Shown one piece after another: positions 7,892-15,508 of a stretch of DNA of 64,000 nucleotides. Made by a program: the position numbers and the translations under genes. The number at the start of each line of letters is the position of its first letter. The first letter of the stretch is position 1. The stretch spans positions 4,310,001 through 4,374,000 of the forward strand of contig NZ_CP158190.1 in the NCBI RefSeq assembly GCF_040250305.1, read 5' to 3'. The notes below the pieces were generated by a model, which saw only the letters and a program-made list of their open reading frames with translations, had not been told where the DNA came from and did no database searches. The DNA comes from Peribacillus frigoritolerans (lineage in GTDB: Bacteria > Bacillota > Bacilli > Bacillales > DSM-1321).

Positions 7892-8740
7892 CTACCTCCA
7901 ATGATCGGGAATACTTAATGAGAACGGTAATTTTGTCTTCGTGTCGCCTTTAGCCGAGTTAATCTGTGCTTGTGTGATAAAGAAGCTTCCGGTGAGATCG
8001 GCACCGCTTAAATCAGCGTCCCTAAAGTCTGCACCGATAAGGTCCGTCACTCTCATGTCGGCTTCTCTGAGGTCAGATGCAATAAGCAAAGCCCCTCTTA
8101 AGTTCGCTCCCCTAAGATCAGCACCTCTCAACTTTGCACCAATCAGGTCACTACCCCTACCTATTTTGTTCTGCTTTTTTTTATTTTTCTTGAATGAAAC
8201 CTTTGCACGAACCAGTTCACTTGTGCGCAGAAGTAAATCATTAACGATCTCTCTATGAGCTGGTACATTCAGGTCCATGATAGACTTTGGAATTTGCTTA
8301 GTGAGATATTCCGTGTCTTCAAAAGCCGCCTGCAATTCTCGGTAAAGAGGTTGCGCATCTTCTAAATTCAGTGCTTCATTTAAGTAGCAAAGCATTTCAT
8401 GAAGTTGTTGCATAATAGGAAAAACTTCGAACATTTCCTTTGCTGACTCTGGGTTGTTCCTCCAATCGTTTCCATTATAGGTGAGTTGAGATACCTTTTG
8501 ACCGGCACCGAAACATTCATATACCGTGCAGCCTTTATACCCTTTTGCTCTGAGTTTTTCATGGATGCCGCAACGATAATCGGATTGCAGGTTTGAACAT
8601 GGTGTACCTCCATCTTTATCAAATGCAAAATCAGCAGATTTTGCATAAGGCAAAGCTACACAGCACAAACCAAAACAATTCTCACAGTCTGCACGTAATT
8701 GATTAAGGATACTATCGTTATTCGTTAATTGATTAAACAA
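7892..8740 (-). CDS. Pentapeptide-repeat protein with N-terminal cysteine cluster
   Basis: A 282-residue two-part protein. The N-terminal part has the cysteine cluster CENCFGLCC at ~residue 19, further cysteines at GTPCSN, YRCG, GCTVYEC, and a likely YkgJ-like metal or Fe-S binding role (inference). The C-terminal part (~residues 195-265) is a run of pentapeptide repeats such as AKLRGADLRGANLRG and ADFRDADLSGADLTG, which form a right-handed quadrilateral helix. A lysine-rich linker (KKNKKKQNK) joins them. Some pentapeptide proteins protect DNA gyrase from quinolones, but the short run gives no basis for that here. Start is TTG 8740 behind AAGGAAG at 8 bases. Function unknown. Confidence 0.8.
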   Translation of the reverse strand: MFNQLTNNDSILNQLRADCENCFGLCCVALPYAKSADFAFDKDGGTPCSNLQSDYRCGIHEKLRAKGYKGCTVYECFGAGQKVSQLTYNGNDWRNNPESAKEMFEVFPIMQQLHEMLCYLNEALNLEDAQPLYRELQAAFEDTEYLTKQIPKSIMDLNVPAHREIVNDLLLRTSELVRAKVSFKKNKKKQNKIGRGSDLIGAKLRGADLRGANLRGALLIASDLREADMRVTDLIGADFRDADLSGADLTGSFFITQAQINSAKGDTKTKLPFSLSIPDHWR

Positions 8741-8794
8741 TACTTACACTTCCTTCTATAAAACCTTCATACTGGTAGATTTTTTTGTTATCAT

Positions 8795-9250
8795 TTAAGA
8801 GTTTAGTTCTTCCCATTCTTCAAGTGATAGTTTTTCGGTCATATGCTTATATGCATCAGGGACTTTTATCGAACACATAAGTTCCAGACTATTGCCATCG
8901 GGATCATTGAAATAGACGGAAGCGTTTCCTTGGTTCGGACGCACAAAAGGTTCAATCGTTGTCCTTTTTCCAAAAGGGACGACTTCAATTTTTAGGGATT
9001 TTAGCCAATTTAATGAATTTTTCATATTATCATAAGTTACCCGAAAGGCGATATGCCTTAGTGAAGGGTGGTATGGAGTTTGATATTCTTTCCCTTCCCA
9101 TAAGCCGACCCAGCTTTTGTTTTCCTCTATCCAAAAGAAGGCAGTATCTTCATCCCTCCAAGCTAGTTTTAAGCCTATTTTCTTATAAAAATCCATTGAG
9201 ATGGCCAGGTTCTTGACTGGTAAATGGGCTTCATATAAACCTTCTATCAT
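8795..9250 (-). CDS. VOC family protein (glyoxalase/bleomycin-resistance fold)
   Basis: A 151-residue vicinal-oxygen-chelate protein. It has two beta-alpha-beta-beta-beta modules; EAHLPVKNLAISMDFYKKIG opens the first and the metal-binding candidates are His in EAHLPV, His in LRHIAF and Glu in NSLELMC. Substrate is not predictable. A paralogue at 58249-58719 shares the opening EAHLPV, the WIEENKSW-type stretch and HPSLRHIAF. The ATG at 9250 is chosen because AAAGGAG lies 9 bases upstream; an ATG at 9268 precedes that site. Confidence 0.85.
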   Translation of the reverse strand: MIEGLYEAHLPVKNLAISMDFYKKIGLKLAWRDEDTAFFWIEENKSWVGLWEGKEYQTPYHPSLRHIAFRVTYDNMKNSLNWLKSLKIEVVPFGKRTTIEPFVRPNQGNASVYFNDPDGNSLELMCSIKVPDAYKHMTEKLSLEEWEELNS

Positions 9251-9357
9251 ATTACATTCTCCTTTCACCTGAAATCTTCATTCTTACGAACTATGATCTG
9301 CCATACAAATAATTCAAGAAACCGATCCTATTATCCTTCTAATTGGATATAGTAAAA

Positions 9358-9397
9358 CCCGAACAAGGACACGTTTCATTCGTGTCGATTATTCGGG
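9358..9397 (-). terminator. Terminator of the btu operon
   Basis: Outer arms CCCGAA and TTCGGG with an inner stem GACACG and CGTGTC, followed on the minus strand by TTTTAC. Lies just after the btuF stop. Confidence 0.75.
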
Positions 9398-9426
9398 TCA
9401 TTTGTTCAGCATCCGCCTGGTCGGGT

Positions 9427-10419
9427 TCAAAACTTCTCGGGATAGAGTCCTTCGGCTACTGTCCGTAAGGCTAGTGGTGCACGAATCCCTTCCGCGCCCG
9501 CTGAAAGAGGAAGCACAATGATCGCTTTATTTCGAATGGCCGGTACATCCGCCAGTTCACTTTTATTTAATAAGAATGCTTCTTTTTGCTTTATGGGGAT
9601 ATCTCCGTAATCAATGATGGCAATGACATCCGGATTCCGATCGACGACTTCTTCCCAACTGACCTCAGGCCATCCCCCTTCCGTATCGCCAAAAATGTTC
9701 TGGCCGCCAGCCATGGAAATGATCCCTGTCATGTAATTATTTTTCGCTGCCGTTCTCGGGACTTCTTCACCGCTGTCATATACGAAAACATTTTTGGGCT
9801 TGCCTGCACTTTCGATTTTTGCTGTAGTTTCTTTTATATCCTGTTGCATCTCTCCGATGACTTCCGCTGCTTTTTTTTCTACATGAAAGATGCGGCCAAT
9901 ATTCTCAATATCTTTATACACATCTTCCATAGTCGGTGTTGACGTATTGGAAGACTCTTGGATATATGTATTGATTCCGGCTTCTTTCAGCTCTTGGACG
10001 GTTCCTAATGTTTGTTCCGTAAAGGCGCTTTTCCAGCCAGCATATGCAAAATCCGGCTCTGCTTCAAAGAAAACTTCTTTTGAAGGGTATTCCTTGGAAA
10101 GCACAGGCACCGTTTCATAGGCATCTTTATACTTTGGCAAAATTTCGTCATCCAAATAAGCCGTACCTGCCATTGAATCCTGCAACCCCAATGCAAGCAT
10201 GATTTCCGTCGCATGCTGATTTAGCGAAACCGCACGTTTTGGGGCCTCTGCATAGGTGAATTCATGATCCAGATTCTTGATGACCACCGTTTCTTTTCCA
10301 CTTTTTTCACTCTGTTTACCTCCGTCCTTTGAAGCTTCCTCGGAGTTATTGCAAGCGCCCAATATCATCATTGCCAAAAAAAAACTGATGCTTAACAAAA
10401 TCTTTCGGTAACCAGTCAT
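9427..10419 (-). CDS. btuF: Vitamin B12 ABC transporter, substrate-binding lipoprotein (BtuF type)
   Basis: Class III periplasmic-binding-type protein that would capture cobalamin at the membrane surface and deliver it to the permease. The N-terminus has a lipoprotein signal ending in the lipobox ILGACN, so the mature protein would be anchored through that cysteine. The two-lobed FecB/BtuF fold is indicated by PKRAVSLNQHATEIMLALGL near the start, a long backbone helix near EVFFEAEPDFAYA and the C-terminal lobe with GGQNIFG and NPDVIAIIDYG. Length (330) fits the family. Start is ATG 10419 behind AGGGGAAAAT. It is the last gene of an operon under a cobalamin riboswitch, which is why I assign B12 over iron-siderophore; the fold alone would not decide. 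Confidence 0.8.
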   Translation of the reverse strand: MTGYRKILLSISFFLAMMILGACNNSEEASKDGGKQSEKSGKETVVIKNLDHEFTYAEAPKRAVSLNQHATEIMLALGLQDSMAGTAYLDDEILPKYKDAYETVPVLSKEYPSKEVFFEAEPDFAYAGWKSAFTEQTLGTVQELKEAGINTYIQESSNTSTPTMEDVYKDIENIGRIFHVEKKAAEVIGEMQQDIKETTAKIESAGKPKNVFVYDSGEEVPRTAAKNNYMTGIISMAGGQNIFGDTEGGWPEVSWEEVVDRNPDVIAIIDYGDIPIKQKEAFLLNKSELADVPAIRNKAIIVLPLSAGAEGIRAPLALRTVAEGLYPEKF

Positions 10420-10448
10420 ATATTTTCCCCTCATATCTATTGTTTTTT

Positions 10449-11216
10449 TTATATATGTGCTAAAAAGGTGATATGCGTCTTTTGCGTGATGGGGTGTATG
10501 CCGATTTCCGTTTCCACCCCGAACACCTTCCTTATCATTTTTGTCGTCAATACAGCTTCTGGTGTTCCGGATGTGATCACTTTGCCATTTTGGATGACAT
10601 ATATATGATCACAATACATGGCTGCCAAATTTATATCATGCAGGGCCGTCAAGACGGTAACGTCCAGCTTTTTAACAAGGTCCAGCAATTGGAGCTGATG
10701 CCGGATGTCTAAATGATTCGTTGGTTCATCCAGGATGATGATGTTCGCTTCCTGGGCTAGGGCGCGTGCTATGAGGACACGTTGTTTCTCACCACCCGAC
10801 AAACTCATGAAACTCCTGTCTTCAAATCCACTCATTTCGACGCGAGCTAATGCATGATTGACGATTCGTCTATCTTTCTCCGTATCTCCCTGAAATAACC
10901 GCTTATGAGGATGCCTTCCCATCCAAACCATCTCTTGTACACTAAAGTCAAAGGTCAGGGATGTTTCCTGACTGACAACCGCCATTTCCCGGGCTGTTTG
11001 TTTCTGTGAAAGCCGGTAAAGGTCACGGCCGTCGAGGTGAACAGATCCCGTATGCGGCTCCAAAATCCGGGAAGCATTTTTTAATAGTGTGGATTTCCCG
11101 CTCCCATTCGGGCCGATCAGCCCAACGAACTGCCCAGTTTTTATATGAAGGGTTATTTCCTCAATGATAGGAGTGTCCAGAATTGAATAGGATACTTCTT
11201 CAATAGCTAATCTCAC
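10449..11216 (-). CDS. btuD: Vitamin B12 ABC transporter, ATP-binding protein (BtuD type)
   Basis: The 255-residue ATPase that powers the B12 importer. It has Walker A GPNGSGKST (~residue 37), a Q-loop at VVSQET, signature LSGGEKQR, Walker B IIILDEPTNHLD and the switch His in TALHDINLA. This is the FepC/BtuD subfamily. The true start is GTG 11216, preceded by GGAGGTGGGGG, and it overlaps the permease stop as GTGA, so translation is coupled. A longer open frame reaches to 11384, but its extra residues lie over the permease gene and have no family match. Confidence 0.85.
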   Translation of the reverse strand: MRLAIEEVSYSILDTPIIEEITLHIKTGQFVGLIGPNGSGKSTLLKNASRILEPHTGSVHLDGRDLYRLSQKQTAREMAVVSQETSLTFDFSVQEMVWMGRHPHKRLFQGDTEKDRRIVNHALARVEMSGFEDRSFMSLSGGEKQRVLIARALAQEANIIILDEPTNHLDIRHQLQLLDLVKKLDVTVLTALHDINLAAMYCDHIYVIQNGKVITSGTPEAVLTTKMIRKVFGVETEIGIHPITQKTHITFLAHI

Positions 11217-12331
11217 TTGCCCCCACCTCCAAATGAATATGAACTTCGCCGCAAAAGCCAAATGAAGAATGGCCCTCCGCAAAGTGCGGTGACAACGCCA
11301 ATCGGAAGTTCTTGAGGTGCCAGGACCAGCCGGGCACATACATCTGACCAAATGACGAGGATCATGCCAATCAATATGCTGCATGAAAGAACACGTTTAT
11401 GGTCTGTCCCGGCCAATAGCCGGGCTAAATGTGGTACTACCAGACCGATGAACCCAATCGAACCGCTTACAGCCACAACTGTCCCCGTAACAAGGGACGT
11501 AATGATGATCAGAACTTTACGGAAGGCTTCCATATTGACTCCGAGCGTCGCGGCGACTTCTTCGCCCATCAATAAGATATTAAGGGAGCGGGATTGTACG
11601 ATAAGGAACAATGAAACCACAAGCACCACAACCGCTGGAATCGGTATGTATTCCCATTTTGCACCCGCTAAGCTGCCCATCATCCAAAACATCGCTTCAC
11701 GGATGCCGGAATCTTTTGGTGCAAGAGTGACAATGAAATTAGTGACGGCAGACATGATCATCGATATGGCTACACCCGCCAATAACAGCCTTGTCGTTTG
11801 AATTCTCCCTCCCACTTGAGCCAATAAATAAACGGAAAGCATCGCAGCCATGGCCCCCAGGAATGCACCGAATGATAACGCATATTGTCCGAATATAGGC
11901 AGCGCCCCAAAAAGAATGACAAGGGTTGCCGCAACAGAAGAACCAGATGAAATGCCCAGGATATACGGATCTGCAAGTGAATTGCGCACCAAGGCCTGGA
12001 TGACGACACCCACTACGGATAATCCCGCACCTACCACCGCACCGAGCAATACACGGGGCAGACGGATATCCCAAATGATCCGCTCTTGTGCGATACTCCA
12101 ATTCACCTCCAGAGAATCACCGATAAAAGGAAGATGCCCTAAGGCGATCTTCCAAACCGTTATTGCTGACATCTTAACTGGCCCAAGGGTAACAGCGAAT
12201 GTAATCGATAATAAAAGAATGCACAGCAAGAAAAATATCAGGAAACGAAACCTGCGCTTGGCATTTCTCTCAAAATGGTCAAGCATATCCTCATTCTCTT
12301 TCAATGAGCTTCTAACCAATGACTCTTCCAA
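11213..12331 (-). CDS. btuC: Vitamin B12 ABC transporter, permease (BtuC type, FecCD family)
   Basis: Integral membrane subunit of about ten helices (372 residues) that forms the B12 channel with a partner copy. FecCD markers seen: LPRVLLGAVVGAGLSVVGV, NSLADPYILGISSGSS, GVAISMIMSAV and SGSIGFIGLVVPHLARL, the last being the coupling region that meets the ATPase. The start is TTG 12331 behind GGAGG at 9 bases. It is the first gene after the cobalamin riboswitch and its terminator. The first ~25 residues are charged and cytoplasmic. Confidence 0.85.
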   Translation of the reverse strand: MEESLVRSSLKENEDMLDHFERNAKRRFRFLIFFLLCILLLSITFAVTLGPVKMSAITVWKIALGHLPFIGDSLEVNWSIAQERIIWDIRLPRVLLGAVVGAGLSVVGVVIQALVRNSLADPYILGISSGSSVAATLVILFGALPIFGQYALSFGAFLGAMAAMLSVYLLAQVGGRIQTTRLLLAGVAISMIMSAVTNFIVTLAPKDSGIREAMFWMMGSLAGAKWEYIPIPAVVVLVVSLFLIVQSRSLNILLMGEEVAATLGVNMEAFRKVLIIITSLVTGTVVAVSGSIGFIGLVVPHLARLLAGTDHKRVLSCSILIGMILVIWSDVCARLVLAPQELPIGVVTALCGGPFFIWLLRRSSYSFGGGGK

Positions 12332-12360
12332 TGATGATATCCTCCTTCAAAAAAACACAC

Positions 12361-12396
12361 AAAAAAACCCCAATCCTTTTAACAAAGAATGGAGTT
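12361..12396 (-). terminator. Regulated terminator of the cobalamin riboswitch
   Basis: On the minus strand ACTCCATTCTTT pairs with AAAAGGATTGGGGT around a short loop, followed by a run of seven T. It lies between the riboswitch aptamer and btuC, so B12 binding would favour this terminator and switch the importer off (known mechanism, applied by inference). Confidence 0.7.
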
Positions 12397-12492
12397 ACGA
12401 GTATAGGCCAAAAAATACGGAAGGACCTAAGTCCGCCTTTTCTTACTCTCGAACACCTCTCCTCTCAGCGAAGGAAAAATTGGTGATGCTCA

Positions 12493-12662
12493 CTGGGTAG
12501 GTCTCCTGGCTTCCAAATCAACATTTCCTTTCGTCTTCCCTGACTGAGTCAAGTGACATCCTGAAAGAAAACTCCTTGGTTACAGTGGCGCGACCACTCG
12601 GGATTTGCACCCGATTCCCTGTTACCCTTTGTTCACACAAAGGCACCCAGCGGCAAATATAT
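12493..12662 (-). promoter_or_regulatory. Cobalamin (adenosylcobalamin) riboswitch
   Basis: On the minus strand, in order: GCTGGGTGCC, then AACAGGGAATCGGGTGCAA, AATCCCGAGTGG, CGCGCCACTGTAACC, the GTCAGGGAAGACG-type arm and finally GGAAGCCAGGAGACCTACC. The GCCACTG core, the GGGAATCGGGTG junction and the GAAGCCAGGAGACC 3' end are the conserved marks of B12 riboswitches. It controls the btuC-btuD-btuF operon. Confidence 0.93.
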
Positions 12663-12772
12663 GAACTTCGCAAAATTTTCCAAACATTAAATACAACGTT
12701 AGTATAGTATACTCCCCATCTTTTCACAATTAAAAAAATGGGAATGCGGTCTATTAATAGAGGAATATGGAT

Positions 12773-13285
12773 TTATAGATTCTTTCTATAATGGTAGAAA
12801 GTTAGCTTTTGACCAGTATCCGCACTAATTTCCTCATTAATCGAAATCCGTTCAAAACCGTTTTTCACTAAAACCTTTTGGGAAGCGATATTGTCGCTTG
12901 TCGTTTTGGCATGTATTTGAGTCACATTTAATTCCGGCGCCAGATTGACCAAAAGCTTTAAAGCTTCGTTCGCAATCCCTTTTTGCGTAAACGCTTCACC
13001 GATTCTATAACCGACATGAGCCGTCCCCTTAATAGGGTCGATATCCACAAGATTAATCCTGCCGACGATTATGCCTGAACCATCCTTAATCAAATAAAAA
13101 GAGGAGATAGCATCTTCTTGCTCTTTTAATAATTCCTTATGCCTGATTCCAAACGTTCCAGAGCTATAATAATCATCTCCCCGGCTTGGAACTGTTTGCT
13201 CGAAAAACCTTCTATTATTGCATTCAAATGCAAATAACGCTTGTGCATCCCGTTCATTAAGCCTTTCAATGTATATATCCATCAT
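12773..13285 (-). CDS. GNAT family N-acetyltransferase (RimJ/RimL type)
   Basis: A 170-residue acetyl-CoA dependent acetyltransferase. The GNAT fold is shown by the substrate side near ISSFYLIKDGSGIIVGRINL, the acetyl-CoA loop RIGEAFTQKGIANEALKLLV (~residues 95-115) and the C-terminal ASQKVLVKNGFERI. It resembles enzymes that acetylate protein N-termini or amino acids, but the acceptor cannot be read from sequence. Start is ATG 13285 behind AAAGGATG. It is a single gene, opposite in direction to the sigma factor operon downstream. Confidence 0.8.
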   Translation of the reverse strand: MMDIYIERLNERDAQALFAFECNNRRFFEQTVPSRGDDYYSSGTFGIRHKELLKEQEDAISSFYLIKDGSGIIVGRINLVDIDPIKGTAHVGYRIGEAFTQKGIANEALKLLVNLAPELNVTQIHAKTTSDNIASQKVLVKNGFERISINEEISADTGQKLTFYHYRKNL

Positions 13286-13535
13286 TCTTTCATCCTTTCA
13301 AAAAAACGCTAAGCATATGCGGCCTGATATATCATTCAAGAAAACCAAGGGCTTATCCTCCCTGATAAATATATATTGAAAACCGTTTATATGGATAACA
13401 CTGTCGCATACTGACAAAATTTGATACCCTCTATACCATATCATTCCAAATTTTAATGGAACCATCGTATCTACTAATTTCTATAAAAACCCCAAAAAAG
13501 TTGAGAATAAATATTTTTATATACGTTGTATAAAG

Positions 13536-13551
13536 TGTAAAAGCTTTTACA
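13536..13551. promoter_or_regulatory. Perfect 16-bp palindrome upstream of the ECF sigma gene
   Basis: TGTAAAAGCTTTTACA lies 21 bases before the sigma factor start. Being fully self-complementary and in the untranslated leader or promoter, it is a candidate operator or RNA hairpin. No regulator can be named. Confidence 0.45.
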
Positions 13552-13572
13552 AAAAACAAGGGGAATCATGTC

Positions 13573-14139
13573 ATGAAGTCTACGAATAAAAATTTTATCG
13601 AGCGGTTGCAACGCCAAGAAGAAGACGCATTGGAATTTATAGTGGATACCTATTTGCCACTAATCAAGGGGGTAACATATAAGGTTCTCTCTCCTCTTAG
13701 GAACGACGGTGTCATGGAAGAATGCATCAATGATATTTTTCTTTCAATCTGGAACAATTCAATAAAGTTCCATGGGGATACAACTGATTTCAGAAAATGG
13801 ATTTGTGCGATCGCTAAGTTTAAAGCGATTGATTATTACCGAAAAGCCATGAAGAAAATGGAGCTTACATCAGGTTACACAGAAGTAGATCCAGAAAAAT
13901 CTGCAGAAGACGAACTGATTATACTGGAAGACAGAAAAGAACTGCTTCAGTTAATTGACCTTTTAGAACCTGTAGATCGGGATATTTTTATCATGAAGTA
14001 CTTTCTTGGTTTAAAAAATGAGGATATCTCGATAAAACTCGGGTTGACCAAAGCATCAATAGATAATCGAATTTATAGGGGAAAAAAGAAGCTAAGTCAA
14101 AAAGCTACGAATCTTAAGTTAGGAGGCAGTGTCGTATGA
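13573..14139 (+). CDS. ECF-type RNA polymerase sigma factor
   Basis: A 188-residue extracytoplasmic-function sigma factor. Region 2 spans ~residues 10-80 (LEFIVDTYLPLIKGV, then FRKWICAIAKFKAIDYYRK) and region 4 ~residues 125-180 (LEPVDRDIFIMKYFLGLKNEDISIKL, then SIDNRIYRGKKKL), with no region 1.1 or 3. It would direct polymerase to a small regulon, usually including its own operon. The ATG follows AAGGGGA at 8 bases. Its stop overlaps the next gene by 4 bases (ATGA), and that gene encodes its likely anti-sigma factor. I could not find a convincing ECF-type autoregulated promoter upstream. Confidence 0.88.
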   Translation: MKSTNKNFIERLQRQEEDALEFIVDTYLPLIKGVTYKVLSPLRNDGVMEECINDIFLSIWNNSIKFHGDTTDFRKWICAIAKFKAIDYYRKAMKKMELTSGYTEVDPEKSAEDELIILEDRKELLQLIDLLEPVDRDIFIMKYFLGLKNEDISIKLGLTKASIDNRIYRGKKKLSQKATNLKLGGSVV

Positions 14140-15275
14140 AGGATATTTATGAATTATTAAATGATATAGACATAGACGAAACTGAATTTAAGGAAATAGA
14201 AGTCAGCGAACTAGAAAAAGCTAAAGTCAAAAGAACCCTAAAAAAATCAATAAGCAAGAAGAAAAAAATGAAACGCTGGCAAAAGAATGTTCTGGCTGCT
14301 TCTATTATATTCGGGTTATCCACCGCAACGATTGGACTCTCGTTTACCGCTTCTGCTAAAAGCATTCCTTTGATAGGAGATATTTTCAGCTATTTTAGTA
14401 ATGAAAACTCAGGTCTCTCCGATGATATCAAGAATAATGGAAAGGGTCTTTATAGTGATTATAAGGCCTACTCTAACGAAATTGGCCTTACTGAAGAAAG
14501 CAATGGCCTTACTTTCACGATAAATGACGCCATTTATGACGGAAAAACGGTAACCATCACTTATACTATAGAAAGCGAAGAAGATTTGGGTGACGGATCA
14601 TTCTTTATTCCCAGCCCGAATATAAAAGAAATGAAAGCCCAAGGAGGATCGGATGGAATTTCAAAAGTAGCTGATAAAAAATATGTAGGCTTATTAACGG
14701 TTAGTAACTTAGAAGATCTTAAAGTAGATAAGGTAAATATAGACTGGGATATAAACAGCATTAGTATTACCGACACGGATAAAGAGATAAAAGGAAATTG
14801 GGACTTTGCCTTCTCTCTAAAGGCAACTGAAAGCAACGAGAAGGTCATCAATAAAAGTGTGAATCAACACGGTGTAAAAGTATCCGTCGAAAAACTATCG
14901 ATCTCGCCAATGTCCTTTGTGGTTGATTATCATCAAGAAGTGTCCGACTCAGTCAAAAACAAATGGGATGAAGCCTATGTGGAGTTGTCCATTAGAGATG
15001 ACTTAGGAAATGTGTATGCTGGTCAAGGTAACGGAGGAAGCGGTATCGATTCTTATAATTTGAACTTCAGCAAAACATTTCAAAAAATCGATCCAAACGC
15101 TACGAAACTGATTGCGACACCACATGTAACATTACGTAATTTCACTTCAGAGAACCACGGAGAAGCAACCATAACGGAAGATGGTGAAGAAAAGGTGTCA
15201 TCCTTCCCAACCAAACCAAGTAGTGCTCCAAAAGAGTTGGTATTGGATGATATCGTGATTGATTTGAAGAAATAA
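14136..15275 (+). CDS. DUF4179 membrane-bound anti-sigma factor
   Basis: A 379-residue single-pass membrane protein, probably the antagonist of the upstream ECF sigma factor. Residues 1-45 are charged and cytoplasmic (sigma-binding), residues ~48-72 are a membrane helix ending in SFTASAKS, and the rest is an extracellular DUF4179 region rich in beta strands. The ATGA overlap with the sigma gene shows coupled translation. What signal it senses is unknown; an envelope stress is the usual case for such pairs. The operon ends at a long hairpin at 15291-15348. Confidence 0.8.
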   Translation: MKDIYELLNDIDIDETEFKEIEVSELEKAKVKRTLKKSISKKKKMKRWQKNVLAASIIFGLSTATIGLSFTASAKSIPLIGDIFSYFSNENSGLSDDIKNNGKGLYSDYKAYSNEIGLTEESNGLTFTINDAIYDGKTVTITYTIESEEDLGDGSFFIPSPNIKEMKAQGGSDGISKVADKKYVGLLTVSNLEDLKVDKVNIDWDINSISITDTDKEIKGNWDFAFSLKATESNEKVINKSVNQHGVKVSVEKLSISPMSFVVDYHQEVSDSVKNKWDEAYVELSIRDDLGNVYAGQGNGGSGIDSYNLNFSKTFQKIDPNATKLIATPHVTLRNFTSENHGEATITEDGEEKVSSFPTKPSSAPKELVLDDIVIDLKK

Positions 15276-15290
15276 CAATTTTACCTACAA

Positions 15291-15348
15291 GAGGTATACT
15301 GAACCCTAGATCCCAGAGTGGAGAAAGGTTCATGTATATCTCTTTTTT
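15291..15348 (+). terminator. Terminator of the sigma/anti-sigma operon
   Basis: GAGGTATACTGAACC pairs with GGTTCATGTATATCTC with a few mismatches around a 21-base loop, followed by TTTTTT. Confidence 0.65.
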
Positions 15349-15508
15349 GTGACTTCTTATTCAGTCCATGAATATGGATACATACATGAATTACTTGAAA
15401 AGTCAAAAATAAATTATTTTCTTCTGGTAAAAAATCAACGGATGATGTATCATAGTCTTCAGATATTCATTATTCTCATTTGGTTAATCGGAATTAGGAG
15501 GAATATAT

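Noticed and set aside
11217..11384. N-terminal extension of the btuD frame
   Set aside because: Lies over the btuC gene, has no family match, and a proper GTG start with GGAGG lies at 11216.
13377..13405. ECF-type promoter (TGAAAAC ... GTCG) before the sigma gene
   Set aside because: The spacing of about 19 bases is too long and the -10 part is weak.
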